DNA of 12,770 nt from Chitinivibrionia bacterium (GCA_016208665.1 JACQXT010000186.1:1-12770); one strand, 5' to 3'. Positions 6,413 through 12,770 are shown, counted from the first letter of the stretch. Numbers and translations: made by a program. Notes: generated by a model not told the origin, from the letters alone.

Positions 6413-8037
6413 TCCCGGGATCACATTTTACCGGTCCCGAAGAAGACGAGTACTTTACGTACACATACAAGTATGGCGTGTACACAACGCAAGACCATAG
6501 TGCTTCCTGGCGGGGAAATGTATTTGCACTGGGAGACGTAGTGGTAGGCGCAGGCCGCCAGCTTGCCGTAACTCCAGAAACGAAGGTGTTGATTTGGCCC
6601 GATGACTTGTCCGGAGAAGGTGCAGATACATCGCGCATTGAGCTCAACATCGAAGGTTACCTCGATATAAATGGCGCCGCCGAGAATCCGGTCGTCTTCC
6701 AGTCGTGGCAGAGCAACGGAAGAGACGACTGGATCGGCATCAAGTTGTGGACAGGAAGCTCGGGCGGCGATCTCGATCACGTAATCATCAAGAACGCAGA
6801 GACCGGTATTAAGCACAACGTGCCGGTTACGCTCACAAACAGCACCATCAGCGATTGTGAGATCGGAATCGAGAGTGACGACAATCTCACTTTGAGTAGT
6901 TCAACCGTGACCGCTTGTACCGATTACGGTGTTCATGTTCGAAAAGGCACAGCGACACTATCCACTGACACAATCTCTTTTTGCGATCAGAATGGAATCG
7001 GGGTATATCCATATTATGGAGCTTTGGAGGCCGCACTCGATGCCGCGAGCTGCTTTGTACATGATAATGAAGTCGGTGGAATTGCGGCCGGCGGTAGCTA
7101 TGCAGCAGTTGGTGTTCAATATTCAAAGATAGAGAACAACTACTATGGAATAACTCTTGGCGCGGACTGTGATATATTACTGGAGCACTGCATGATCAAG
7201 AATAACGATACCGGCGTTCTCGTGGGATTCGTGACGACGCAGGCGACCGGCTGGGTCAAGTATTGCACGATACGAGACAATGCTACGAATGGCATCTGGA
7301 TGTCGGACACGGACATCGTCGTGTGGGATAACATAATAGATAATAACGATATCGGGATCAATTGCGATGGCCAGAACACAAATCCCTTCGTCTACTTGAA
7401 CGATATTACCGACTACGGCATGGGCATAAAATGCGATCACGAGGCTACTGGTCTTTTTATCTATAACTTAATCCAGAGCACCGGAATCGTAACCGGCGTC
7501 GGAGCTGCAAACGGTGCCAATCCCGACCTGGGACATGCGTCCGAATCCGGATACAATAGTTTTAAGCAGAAGAAAGGTTACTATGTGTGCAACTTGACGG
7601 AAGGACTTACGATTATGGCTGAAGACAATTACTGGCCATATGGCCAGGCGGCTAATCGCTTCATAGGCTTTGTGGATCGTGATCCATATCTCGATAGCAT
7701 TCCAAATCTTGTTGCTCCAATGGACGAGCAAGATTCAAGAGAGGAAATAGCTCCGGATAGCTATGCGCTCAAGCATAGCTATCCGAATCCTTTCAATCCC
7801 TTTACAATCATAAGTTACGAAGTGCCGCCTTCCGGCGATCTTGTGTCGATCTCGATCTACAACGCGGTGGGGCAAGTTGTGAAATCGCTTCTCAGCGAAC
7901 GCAAGGGCTCAGGATACTATTCGGTTGATTGGGACGGGAGAGATTCGAATGGACAGCCTGTTGCAAGCGGAGTCTATTTTGTACAGATGCGCGCTGGGGC
8001 GTTCAAAGAGACGAGAAAGATCCTGTTACTGAAGTGA
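6403..8037 (+). CDS. Right-handed beta-helix protein with T9SS-type sorting domain (C-terminal part of frameshifted protein)
   Basis: A 544-codon reading opened by GTG, probably not an independent gene: it lacks an RBS and signal peptide, and protein-like codons continue upstream to about 6367. Residues about 45-410 are beta-helix repeats of the NosD/pectate-lyase-like kind, with recurring units such as STISDCEIGIES, SKIENNYYGITLG, CMIKNNDTGVLVG and NIIDNNDIGINCDG, closing with EDNYWPYG (407 on), similar to the NNWWG cap seen in such proteins. Residues about 459-544 start SYPNPFNPF and contain VSISIYNAVGQVV and SGVYFVQMRAG, the FlgD-like/type IX secretion C-terminal sorting domain. I infer export across the outer membrane and surface display or release as the tail of the peptidase. 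A 13-bp hairpin lies just before the sorting domain. The lower GC matches the neighbours in this block. Confidence 0.78.
   Translation: MEIIPGSHFTGPEEDEYFTYTYKYGVYTTQDHSASWRGNVFALGDVVVGAGRQLAVTPETKVLIWPDDLSGEGADTSRIELNIEGYLDINGAAENPVVFQSWQSNGRDDWIGIKLWTGSSGGDLDHVIIKNAETGIKHNVPVTLTNSTISDCEIGIESDDNLTLSSSTVTACTDYGVHVRKGTATLSTDTISFCDQNGIGVYPYYGALEAALDAASCFVHDNEVGGIAAGGSYAAVGVQYSKIENNYYGITLGADCDILLEHCMIKNNDTGVLVGFVTTQATGWVKYCTIRDNATNGIWMSDTDIVVWDNIIDNNDIGINCDGQNTNPFVYLNDITDYGMGIKCDHEATGLFIYNLIQSTGIVTGVGAANGANPDLGHASESGYNSFKQKKGYYVCNLTEGLTIMAEDNYWPYGQAANRFIGFVDRDPYLDSIPNLVAPMDEQDSREEIAPDSYALKHSYPNPFNPFTIISYEVPPSGDLVSISIYNAVGQVVKSLLSERKGSGYYSVDWDGRDSNGQPVASGVYFVQMRAGAFKETRKILLLK
7632..7647. repeat. 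16-bp perfect palindrome inside the beta-helix gene
   Basis: CTGGCCATATGGCCAG is its own reverse complement. It encodes the YWPYGQ turn at the end of the beta-helix. No regulatory role is evident. Confidence 0.9.
7754..7785. repeat. 13-bp perfect inverted repeat (hairpin) at a domain boundary
   Basis: CGGATAGCTATGC (7754-7766) and its exact reverse complement GCATAGCTATCCG (7773-7785) flank a 6-base loop, GCTCAA. Each arm also holds the 8-bp palindrome ATAGCTAT. It encodes DSYALKHSYP, exactly where the sorting domain begins. There is no T-run, so it is not an intrinsic terminator. Confidence 0.92.
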
Positions 8038-8052
8038 AGCAGTCAAGGCAAA

Positions 8053-8059
8053 GAGAGGG
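8053..8059 (+). promoter_or_regulatory. Ribosome binding site choosing the ATG at 8068
   Basis: GAGAGGG sits 8 bases before ATG 8068. The other in-frame candidates, GTG 8059 and ATG 8062, overlap or nearly touch it, so 8068 is preferred. Confidence 0.55.
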
Positions 8060-8067
8060 TGATGGAA

Positions 8068-8631
8068 ATGTTAAAGAGAATACACGTAGTGAGTATAGTG
8101 GTTGCTTTCTGCCTTACTTGCGCCTGCCTTTCCTCTGCTGATGCTGCAAAGCTCTCGATCCCGCTTGCTGCCGCGAGCATATCGACGCACGCATCGTCAA
8201 TTGAAGCGCTCGGAGATTACTACACAATATCTATTAATATTCCCGAGCAGATCAAGGGGAAGGAGTTGTATGGAGCATACCTTGAGCTCTATGTGGATGT
8301 GAATGCTCTTGAGTATCAAGGACAGGTCAACAACGCGCCTTCACTCGATGTGTATGCTCTAAAGGCTGCTTTCTCAGGCAGTGAAGATGCAAACCAGTTC
8401 GGGCAGTCGTCATTCGGTCCGAGGAACGTCGTTCTGGGGGAGAATAAACGAGTCCTTATCGACATCACGAACATAATCAGGGCATACCTGCAGAATCCTG
8501 GATTGAATCACGGTTTGATACTCGGATCTCTCACGGGCATGAGAGACGGTTTGTTCACGATCAGGAAAGATGTCGTTTCCAAGGGTGCCTTTGGACAGAT
8601 CAATTACTTTTATGATGATCGCGTCCAATAG
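8068..8631 (+). CDS. Secreted DNRLRE-like beta-sandwich protein
   Basis: About 187 residues from the preferred ATG. GTG 8059 or ATG 8062 would add 2-3 residues. The N-terminus is a signal peptide (core VVSIVVAFCLTCACLSS, probable cleavage after ADA). The mature protein shows the pattern of DNRLRE-type domains found in extracellular modular proteins: AYLELYVDVNAL, then VLIDITNIIRAYLQNPGLNHG and LILGSLTGMRDGLFTI, ending in FGQINYFYDD. In larger proteins such domains usually occur as repeated modules between an enzyme and an anchor. Here it stands alone, with no sorting domain and no WGxIKxxY tail. It lies 30 bases after the sorting-domain gene and is probably the last gene of this transcript. 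Only 78 bases separate it from the converging CBM6-like gene, and no convincing terminator is seen between them. Function is not known. Confidence 0.6.
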   Translation: MLKRIHVVSIVVAFCLTCACLSSADAAKLSIPLAAASISTHASSIEALGDYYTISINIPEQIKGKELYGAYLELYVDVNALEYQGQVNNAPSLDVYALKAAFSGSEDANQFGQSSFGPRNVVLGENKRVLIDITNIIRAYLQNPGLNHGLILGSLTGMRDGLFTIRKDVVSKGAFGQINYFYDDRVQ

Positions 8632-8709
8632 TTATGGCACTATCCGCCTGCACCACACATCATCTCATATGCCTGGGATAGGATATCAAGCGCGCGTTGG
8701 AAATCGGAG

Positions 8710-9267
8710 CTATTCGTCGTAGATCGCCTTGATGGCACCCCATGTGCGGGATTCCACCGGCACCGTGGAGTAGAGCTTGAGGTAGTCCACTTCCAGATAC
8801 CCGTCCTGGATCATGAAGGTAAGCCGGGCCGTGTAGTTTCCGGCGGTCAGATATTGGCTGCTCGAACCGGCAGCATCCACCCACGAGCTTCAGCCGAATC
8901 CCTTGCCCGCGAAGCTGACGGAATACGTGTGAACCAACCCGCCGCCCGAGGGAGTCAAGGTGAGCTCGAACCAGTATACGAGCCCGTAGTCCCCCCGGCA
9001 GTGCATGTGCGCCGTGTAGTCTCCCTCGACGGATATAGTTACCGGATACTCGACCCACTCGCCGTAATGGTCGAGGCCGATCATCATGCCGCCGCCGCTG
9101 CATGTCGGGTATGGAGAAACCTGAATGACGTCGTTGGCGACGTCGTAGCAGTTGTTGAATGTCTCGGCTTCCTTGACAACGGTCGCGGAAAAAACATGGA
9201 GGGGATTGAACGCAACGAAGGCCACACAGGCCGATATGAAAATACCGGCTGGCCGCTGCCCGAACAT
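8710..9267 (-). pseudogene. CBM6-like secreted protein interrupted by an in-frame TGA
   Basis: Reading from ATG 9267, a signal peptide (core GIFISACVAFVAF, cleavage near FSA) leads to a CBM6/CBM35-like carbohydrate-binding fold: EAETFNNCYDV, CSGGGMMIGLDHYGEWVEYPV, GDYTAHMHCRGD and SVSFAGKGFG. A TGA (8892-8890) then interrupts it. The same frame continues 60 more codons with exactly the missing end of the fold: SSWVDAAG, YLTAGNYTARLTF and LEVDYLKLYS, closing VPVESRTWGAIKAIYDE before TAG. So one base change (from Gly, Arg, Cys or Trp) or a sequencing error separates it from an intact protein of about 185 residues. GGGAG 8 bases upstream supports ATG 9267 over 9306, which would lie at the predicted transcript start. 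The C-terminal tail matches that of the HmuY-like protein. Confidence 0.68.
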
Positions 9268-9275
9268 CTGAGGAA

Positions 9276-9280
9276 CTCCC
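9276..9280 (-). promoter_or_regulatory. Ribosome binding site for the CBM6-like gene
   Basis: GGGAG on the minus strand lies 8 bases ahead of ATG 9267. The competing ATG at 9282 has AAGGA only 2 bases away, and 9306 has none. Confidence 0.45.
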
Positions 9281-9313
9281 ATATTCCTTTTCCGCACTTC
9301 ACGCATATCGATA

Positions 9314-9343
9314 AGTATACCACGATCTTGCGCGACTCGTCAA
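9314..9343 (-). promoter_or_regulatory. Sigma70-type promoter of the CBM6-like gene
   Basis: On the minus strand, TTGACG (9343-9338) and TATACT (9319-9314) are separated by 18 bases, each one base off consensus. The predicted transcript start is near 9307. It lies downstream of the truncated permease, so the CBM6-like gene has its own promoter and need not depend on read-through from the ABC operon. Confidence 0.68.
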
Positions 9344-9448
9344 TGCATATGGCGCGAAGGAGCTGCAGCCAAACGCTGCGGCTTTTCTTCTCCGGCCGCC
9401 GTCGCACGCCGAACCTTTTCTCCTCCGGACTCCCGCCGCACCTCGTCC

Positions 9449-10462
9449 CTACCGCCCACAGGAGCTACTTGACGCGTTTCGAGACCTTACGATCTTCATG
9501 AAATACCTGAGGGGGTTGAGATAGGTCAGATATTGGACCGCCGCCGGCATGTTCGCGATGGGGATGAAGAAGCCGCTCGTCAATATCGTGTAGATCGAGA
9601 AGAACCAGGAGAAGAACATCGCCTGCTGCTGCGTCCGCGTTGCCGTCGAAATGAACATGCCGACGCCGAGTGTGGTGAACAGGAATATGAACGCGAGCGC
9701 GTAGAGCAGCGGCCATGATCCTGCAAACGGAATCTTGAACCAGAGCACGCCGAACGCGAGCGCGATCGACATCTCGACGAATCCGAGGATCGCGAATGGA
9801 ATCGTCTTGCCCAGAATGAGGGCGGGGGTGGATATCGGGGTTACGACGAGCTGCTCCAAGGTGCCCAGTTCCCGCTCGCGCACGATGGCCATGGCGGTGA
9901 GCATGACCGTTATCATGGTAAGCAATACGGCAATGATACCGGGCACCATGAAATAGATCGATTCTCCTTCGGGATTGTAGAGCACCTTCTGGCGCAGAGA
10001 AATGGGAACCTCTCTCGATGCCGTCCTTCCGTTGAACTGCGCCGTGATGATGCCCGCGTACCCGAGGGAGATCGCGGCCGCGTTTGCGTTCGTGCCGTCC
10101 ACGATGAAGCCCGCGCGCGCGGCGCCGCCCGCGGCCAGCGTTTTCGAGAAATCCGGGGGGATGATCAGAACCGCGTCGTACGCATTTTCCTGGAACCCCC
10201 GCTCGATCTCGAGCAGCGGCAGTCCGGAATCGCGCGGGATGAAGTAGTCGCCCGCGGAGAACGAGCGAACAAATTCGCGTGAGAGCGAGCTCCGGTCGCA
10301 ATCATGGACCGCCATACCGATGAACTTCACGTCGGTGGACACCGCGTATCCCAGCACCAGCAGCTGCACGAGCGGCATGATGAAAATCAGTCGGAGCATG
10401 ATGCGATCCCTGCGTATCTGCAGGAGCTCCTTCCGTATCAATGCCGCTATCGTTTGAACCAT
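9449..10462 (-). CDS. ABC-2 type exporter permease, C-terminally truncated
   Basis: From ATG 10462, which lies 2 bases after the stop of the permease ahead of it, this encodes 337 residues. TM1 is about residues 20-42 (IMLRLIFIMPLVQLLVLGYAVS). A periplasmic domain follows, then the family's cytoplasmic signature RERELGTLEQLVVTPIS and further helices (SIALAFGVLWF, LLYALAFIFLFTTLGVGMFIS, and others). It is the YbhS/YbhR-type half of an exporter, homologous to the permease at 10465-11571. After NPLRYFMKIVR the chain ends in 11 unrelated Ser-rich residues, whereas the sister protein has about 38 more residues with a final transmembrane helix. In another frame the DNA here reads SKRVK then stop, a plausible original end, so an internal deletion with frameshift is likely. 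The transporter may be non-functional. Confidence 0.82.
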   Translation of the reverse strand: MVQTIAALIRKELLQIRRDRIMLRLIFIMPLVQLLVLGYAVSTDVKFIGMAVHDCDRSSLSREFVRSFSAGDYFIPRDSGLPLLEIERGFQENAYDAVLIIPPDFSKTLAAGGAARAGFIVDGTNANAAAISLGYAGIITAQFNGRTASREVPISLRQKVLYNPEGESIYFMVPGIIAVLLTMITVMLTAMAIVRERELGTLEQLVVTPISTPALILGKTIPFAILGFVEMSIALAFGVLWFKIPFAGSWPLLYALAFIFLFTTLGVGMFISTATRTQQQAMFFSWFFSIYTILTSGFFIPIANMPAAVQYLTYLNPLRYFMKIVRSRNASSSSCGR

Positions 10463-10464
10463 CG

Positions 10465-11571
10465 CTACCCGATCTTCAGTTTGAACCGCTTGGACGCCGT
10501 TCCCAACAGCACGGCCGCGAGCGCCGTGAGAAACACGGCCTGAATCGCCAGCACGCCGACGCCGGATCCCTTCAGCATGATCCCGCGAATGATGAGAAGG
10601 AAATACTTCGCCGGCACGATGTAGGTCACGCACTGCAGCACCGCGGGCATCGTATCGATATCGAATATGAATCCCGACAGCATGACCGAGGGGAGCACCG
10701 TCGCCATCATCGCAGCCATCATGGCGACCTGCTGCGTGTTGACGATCGTCGATATGAGCACGCCGATCGAGAGCGCCGCGATTACGTAGACGACGCCGAA
10801 CGCGAAGAGGAGCGCCACGGATCCGCTGAACGGAACGCCGAAGTGAAGAACGGCGAAGAGAATGATCAGCGTGCCGTCCAGCAGCGCCAGCGCGCTGTAC
10901 GGCAGCACTTTCCCGATAATCACCTGCAGCGGCGTTACCGGCGTGGTGAGGAGCTGCTCCATGGTGCCCGTTTCCTTTTCACGGGCGATGGTCACCGATG
11001 TCAAGAGCGCCGATATCATCATGAGAATGATGGCGATCAGGCCGGGGACGAAGAAGTGGGAAGACTTCAGATCGGGATTGTAGAGCACTCGCTGCGAGAG
11101 CGCGATGCCCGGCGCGCGCCCGAGCGCGCCCGCATGCTCCTTGAGAAAACTCCCCAGCACGATCTGCGAATAGCTGGCCGCTGCCGCCGCGTAATTCGCG
11201 TCGGCGCCGTCGATCGTCAGGCCGAGCTCGAAGGATTCCCCTTTCTCGAGCGCCTTCGCCAGGCCCGGCCCGATGATGAGAATCGCGTCGGCGCGCCCGC
11301 TCTGCAGGATCCTCTCCGGATCCATCAGGTCCGCGGAGGCGCCGGGGACGCGGAAGTAGCCCGAGTTGAAGAACTTGTTCGCCAGTTCGCGCGACGCCGA
11401 GGTCCGGTCGAAATCGAGAACGGCCAGCCGTATGTTCTTGATGTCGAGATTGATGGCGTAGCCGTAGAGCAGCGTCATCATGATCGGCATGAGGATGGCG
11501 ATGACGAGCGACCGCGGATCGCGGATGATGTGCCGCATTACTTTCGCCGCAATATAATACAATTTACGCAT
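10465..11571 (-). CDS. ABC-2 type exporter permease (YbhS/YbhR-like)
   Basis: A 368-residue inner-membrane protein. TM1 is about 22-41 (LVIAILMPIMMTLLYGYAIN), and a large extracytoplasmic domain runs to about residue 180. The signature REKETGTMEQLLTTPVTPLQ precedes TM helices SALALLDGTLIILFAVL, ALLFAFGVVYVIAALSIGVL, a segment with MMAAMMATVLPSVMLSGF, and a final one near residues 340-360. This is full length for the family. Its ATG overlaps the last 8 bases of the ATPase gene (ATGCGTAA shared), a sign of translational coupling, and its RBS is weak. It should pair with the truncated sister permease and the two ATPases in one exporter. The E. coli YbhFSR system exports cations and drugs. The substrate here is not known. 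Confidence 0.9.
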   Translation of the reverse strand: MRKLYYIAAKVMRHIIRDPRSLVIAILMPIMMTLLYGYAINLDIKNIRLAVLDFDRTSASRELANKFFNSGYFRVPGASADLMDPERILQSGRADAILIIGPGLAKALEKGESFELGLTIDGADANYAAAAASYSQIVLGSFLKEHAGALGRAPGIALSQRVLYNPDLKSSHFFVPGLIAIILMMISALLTSVTIAREKETGTMEQLLTTPVTPLQVIIGKVLPYSALALLDGTLIILFAVLHFGVPFSGSVALLFAFGVVYVIAALSIGVLISTIVNTQQVAMMAAMMATVLPSVMLSGFIFDIDTMPAVLQCVTYIVPAKYFLLIIRGIMLKGSGVGVLAIQAVFLTALAAVLLGTASKRFKLKIG

Positions 11572-12301
11572 CGGCGCCGCCCCGCGAAATGAGATGCACG
11601 AATGTGTCTTGCAGGTTGTTTTGCCCGTACGTCCGCATCAACTCCTGCGGATTGCCGGCCGCGACGATCCTGCCCTGGTGCATGATCGAGATGCGTCCGC
11701 AGAACTCGGCTTCATCCATATAGTGAGTCGTCACGAACAGCGTCGTTCCGCCGTCGGCGAGACGGTAGAGGATCTCCCAGAAACGCCTCCGGAACACCGG
11801 ATCGACGCCGCCGGTCGGCTCGTCGAGAAAGAGGATCCTCGGCCTGTGGAGAAGCGCCGCCGCGAGGGCGAGGCGCTGCCGCCATCCCGTGGGAAGCGAC
11901 CGCGCCGGACGGCGGATGAACTCCTCGAGTTCGAGGCTCGATGCAAGCTCGCCGATTCTCGCTTTGAGGGAGCCGGCGGGTATCCGGTACACCGAACCGT
12001 AGAACCAGAGATTCTCGTATCCGGTGAGGTCCCCGTACAGCGAGAACTTCTGCGACATGTAGCCGATGTTGAGTTTGATCTGCTCGCTCCGGCGGTAGAT
12101 GTCGAAGCCGGCGACGGAACCGCTTCCCGAGGTCGGCAGGAGAAGCCCGCAGAGCATTCTGATGGCGGTTGTTTTCCCCGCCCCGTTCGCGCCGAGAAAA
12201 CCGAAAATCTCTCCGGTCCGGACGCTCAGGCTGATCTCGTCGACCGCGGTGAAGCGCCCGAATCGTTTTGTCAGCCTGTCGAGAACAACCGCGTTCTCCA
12301 T
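11564..12301 (-). CDS. ABC exporter ATPase, second half of a YbhF-like pair
   Basis: A 245-residue nucleotide-binding protein with all motifs: Walker A GANGAGKTT (37-45), Q-loop Q83 in YMSQKFSLYGDLTGYEN, a modified signature SLPTGWRQR (134-142) where LSGGQ would be expected, Walker B ILFLDEPTGGVDP with D159 and E160, and switch histidine H192 in TTHYMDEAE. The PxGWRQR form of the signature and the YMSQKFSLY Q-loop are typical of the C-terminal half of YbhF-type tandem ATPases. It lies 3 bases after the other ATPase gene and overlaps the permease gene by 8 bases, so all four genes form one operon. It energises export from the inner face of the membrane. Confidence 0.92.
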   Translation of the reverse strand: MENAVVLDRLTKRFGRFTAVDEISLSVRTGEIFGFLGANGAGKTTAIRMLCGLLLPTSGSGSVAGFDIYRRSEQIKLNIGYMSQKFSLYGDLTGYENLWFYGSVYRIPAGSLKARIGELASSLELEEFIRRPARSLPTGWRQRLALAAALLHRPRILFLDEPTGGVDPVFRRRFWEILYRLADGGTTLFVTTHYMDEAEFCGRISIMHQGRIVAAGNPQELMRTYGQNNLQDTFVHLISRGGADA

Positions 12302-12304
12302 GAA

Positions 12305-12770
12305 TCAATTCCCCATCAGTTGTATGAAGGCATCTTCGAGATCGGGTTCGACTTCGACCGCCGCGTCCGCGGCGATGCCGATCGCGGCGAGAGGCCCGTT
12401 GAAATCTTCGATCGTTTTCTCCGAAGGAGTGTAGACGTGTATGGCGGCGCCGAACCGCCGCGCGCCGAGCCGTTCGATGCCGTTCAGCCGTTCCATCCGC
12501 TCGGCGGTCGGCTGCGCGTCCAGGCGGTATACTTTTCCTTTGAACCTGCGCGGGAGTTCCGCGGGCGCCCCCTCCGCCAGTTTCCGTCCCTCGAACATGA
12601 AGACCGCGCGGTCCGCAAGCTCGACTTCGTCCATGTAGGGGGTCGATACCAGGATCGTGGAGCCGCGCCGCGCGAGATCCCGCAGGATGATCCAGAATTG
12701 CCGCCGCGAGAGGACGTCCACACCCGTCGTCGGTTCGTCCAGTATCAGCACCTCGGGATCGTGCATGAGC
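12305..12770 (-). CDS. ABC exporter ATPase, first half of a YbhF-like pair (partial, cut by the window edge)
   Basis: The C-terminal part of a nucleotide-binding protein. The coding frame continues past base 12770, so Walker A, Q-loop and signature lie outside the window, and the ATG at 12766 is an internal methionine. Visible are Walker B VLILDEPTTGVD and, in the switch region, STPYMDEVE, where proline replaces the usual histidine. E. coli YbhF has a similar non-histidine switch (STAYMDEAE) in its N-terminal half, so this is likely the degenerate-site partner of the next ATPase. About 85 extra C-terminal residues (VYRLDAQPTAERMERL, VEPDLEDAFIQLMGN) form the regulatory extension common in ABC-2 exporters. 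It is the first gene of the operon seen here. An HlyD-family adaptor gene may lie further right. Confidence 0.9.
   Translation of the reverse strand, partial: LMHDPEVLILDEPTTGVDVLSRRQFWIILRDLARRGSTILVSTPYMDEVELADRAVFMFEGRKLAEGAPAELPRRFKGKVYRLDAQPTAERMERLNGIERLGARRFGAAIHVYTPSEKTIEDFNGPLAAIGIAADAAVEVEPDLEDAFIQLMGN

Noticed and set aside
8857..8874. SECIS-like hairpin after the TGA of the CBM6-like gene
   Set aside because: A 5-bp stem with GGTT in the loop is too little evidence, and no selenoprotein of this fold is known to me.
9465..10301. 278-codon minus-strand ORF overlapping the truncated permease
   Set aside because: Arg/His-rich out-of-frame shadow. Only its last codons (SKRVK) are of interest as a possible original end of the permease.
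10463..10633. N-terminal extension of the last permease to an upstream ATG
   Set aside because: The extra 57 codons are Arg/Gly-rich, overlap the other permease gene and precede the obvious family start MVQTIAALIRKELLQ.
10441..11592. 383-codon plus-strand ORF opposite the ABC permease
   Set aside because: Extreme His/Arg/Glu/Asp content with no fold pattern, exactly opposite a full-length permease.
1..12770. CRISPR arrays, tRNA or rRNA genes, insertion sequences, integrases
   Set aside because: I looked for regularly spaced repeats, tRNA-like cloverleaf ends and transposase motifs on both strands and saw none.

Overview
The window reads as bacterial chromosome from an uncultured-type member of the FCB (Fibrobacteres-Chlorobi-Bacteroidetes) group or a related candidate phylum. 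This rests on one secreted protein ending in a SYPNPFNP-type C-terminal sorting domain, on several signal-peptide-bearing beta-rich proteins, and on an outer-membrane-type barrel ending in Phe. The species cannot be fixed from the sequence. Composition is uneven: the flanks (1-3855 and about 9450-12770) are GC-rich with strong G/C at third codon positions, while 4039-8631 is visibly lower in GC.

Left block, minus strand: a SAM-dependent methyltransferase (778-1596) with a good sigma70-type promoter is followed 4 bases later by a LapA-like two-helix membrane protein (579-773), then by a YbaK-type aminoacyl-tRNA deacylase (59-526). A coding-looking remnant (1649-1843) separates this block from 1873-3855, a plus-strand gene that joins a periplasmic thioredoxin-like domain (CPHC) to a predicted outer-membrane beta-barrel.

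Central block: a consensus promoter at 3989-4017 starts a run of plus-strand secreted-protein genes. They are a truncated beta-helix leader (4039-4305), a HmuY-like secreted protein or lipoprotein (4281-4769), a zinc metallopeptidase (4808-6412) whose reading continues by frameshift into a beta-helix protein with a sorting domain (6403-8037), and a DNRLRE-like secreted protein (8068-8631). Converging on them is a minus-strand CBM6-like secreted protein (8710-9267) with its own promoter and an in-frame TGA. Two unrelated proteins of this block share a C-terminal VPV(D/E)xx(S/T)WGxIKA(L/I)Y motif. It is the most interesting feature of the window and may be a surface-sorting or anchoring tag.

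Right block, minus strand, entering from the right edge: an ABC exporter operon with two separate ATPase genes (the first cut by the window edge) and two ABC-2 permeases. The layout resembles YbhF-YbhS-YbhR with the tandem ATPase split. The last permease has lost its final transmembrane segment. In all, the window shows several disrupted genes (a frameshift, a nonsense codon and three truncations or remnants), mostly in or beside the secreted-protein block.
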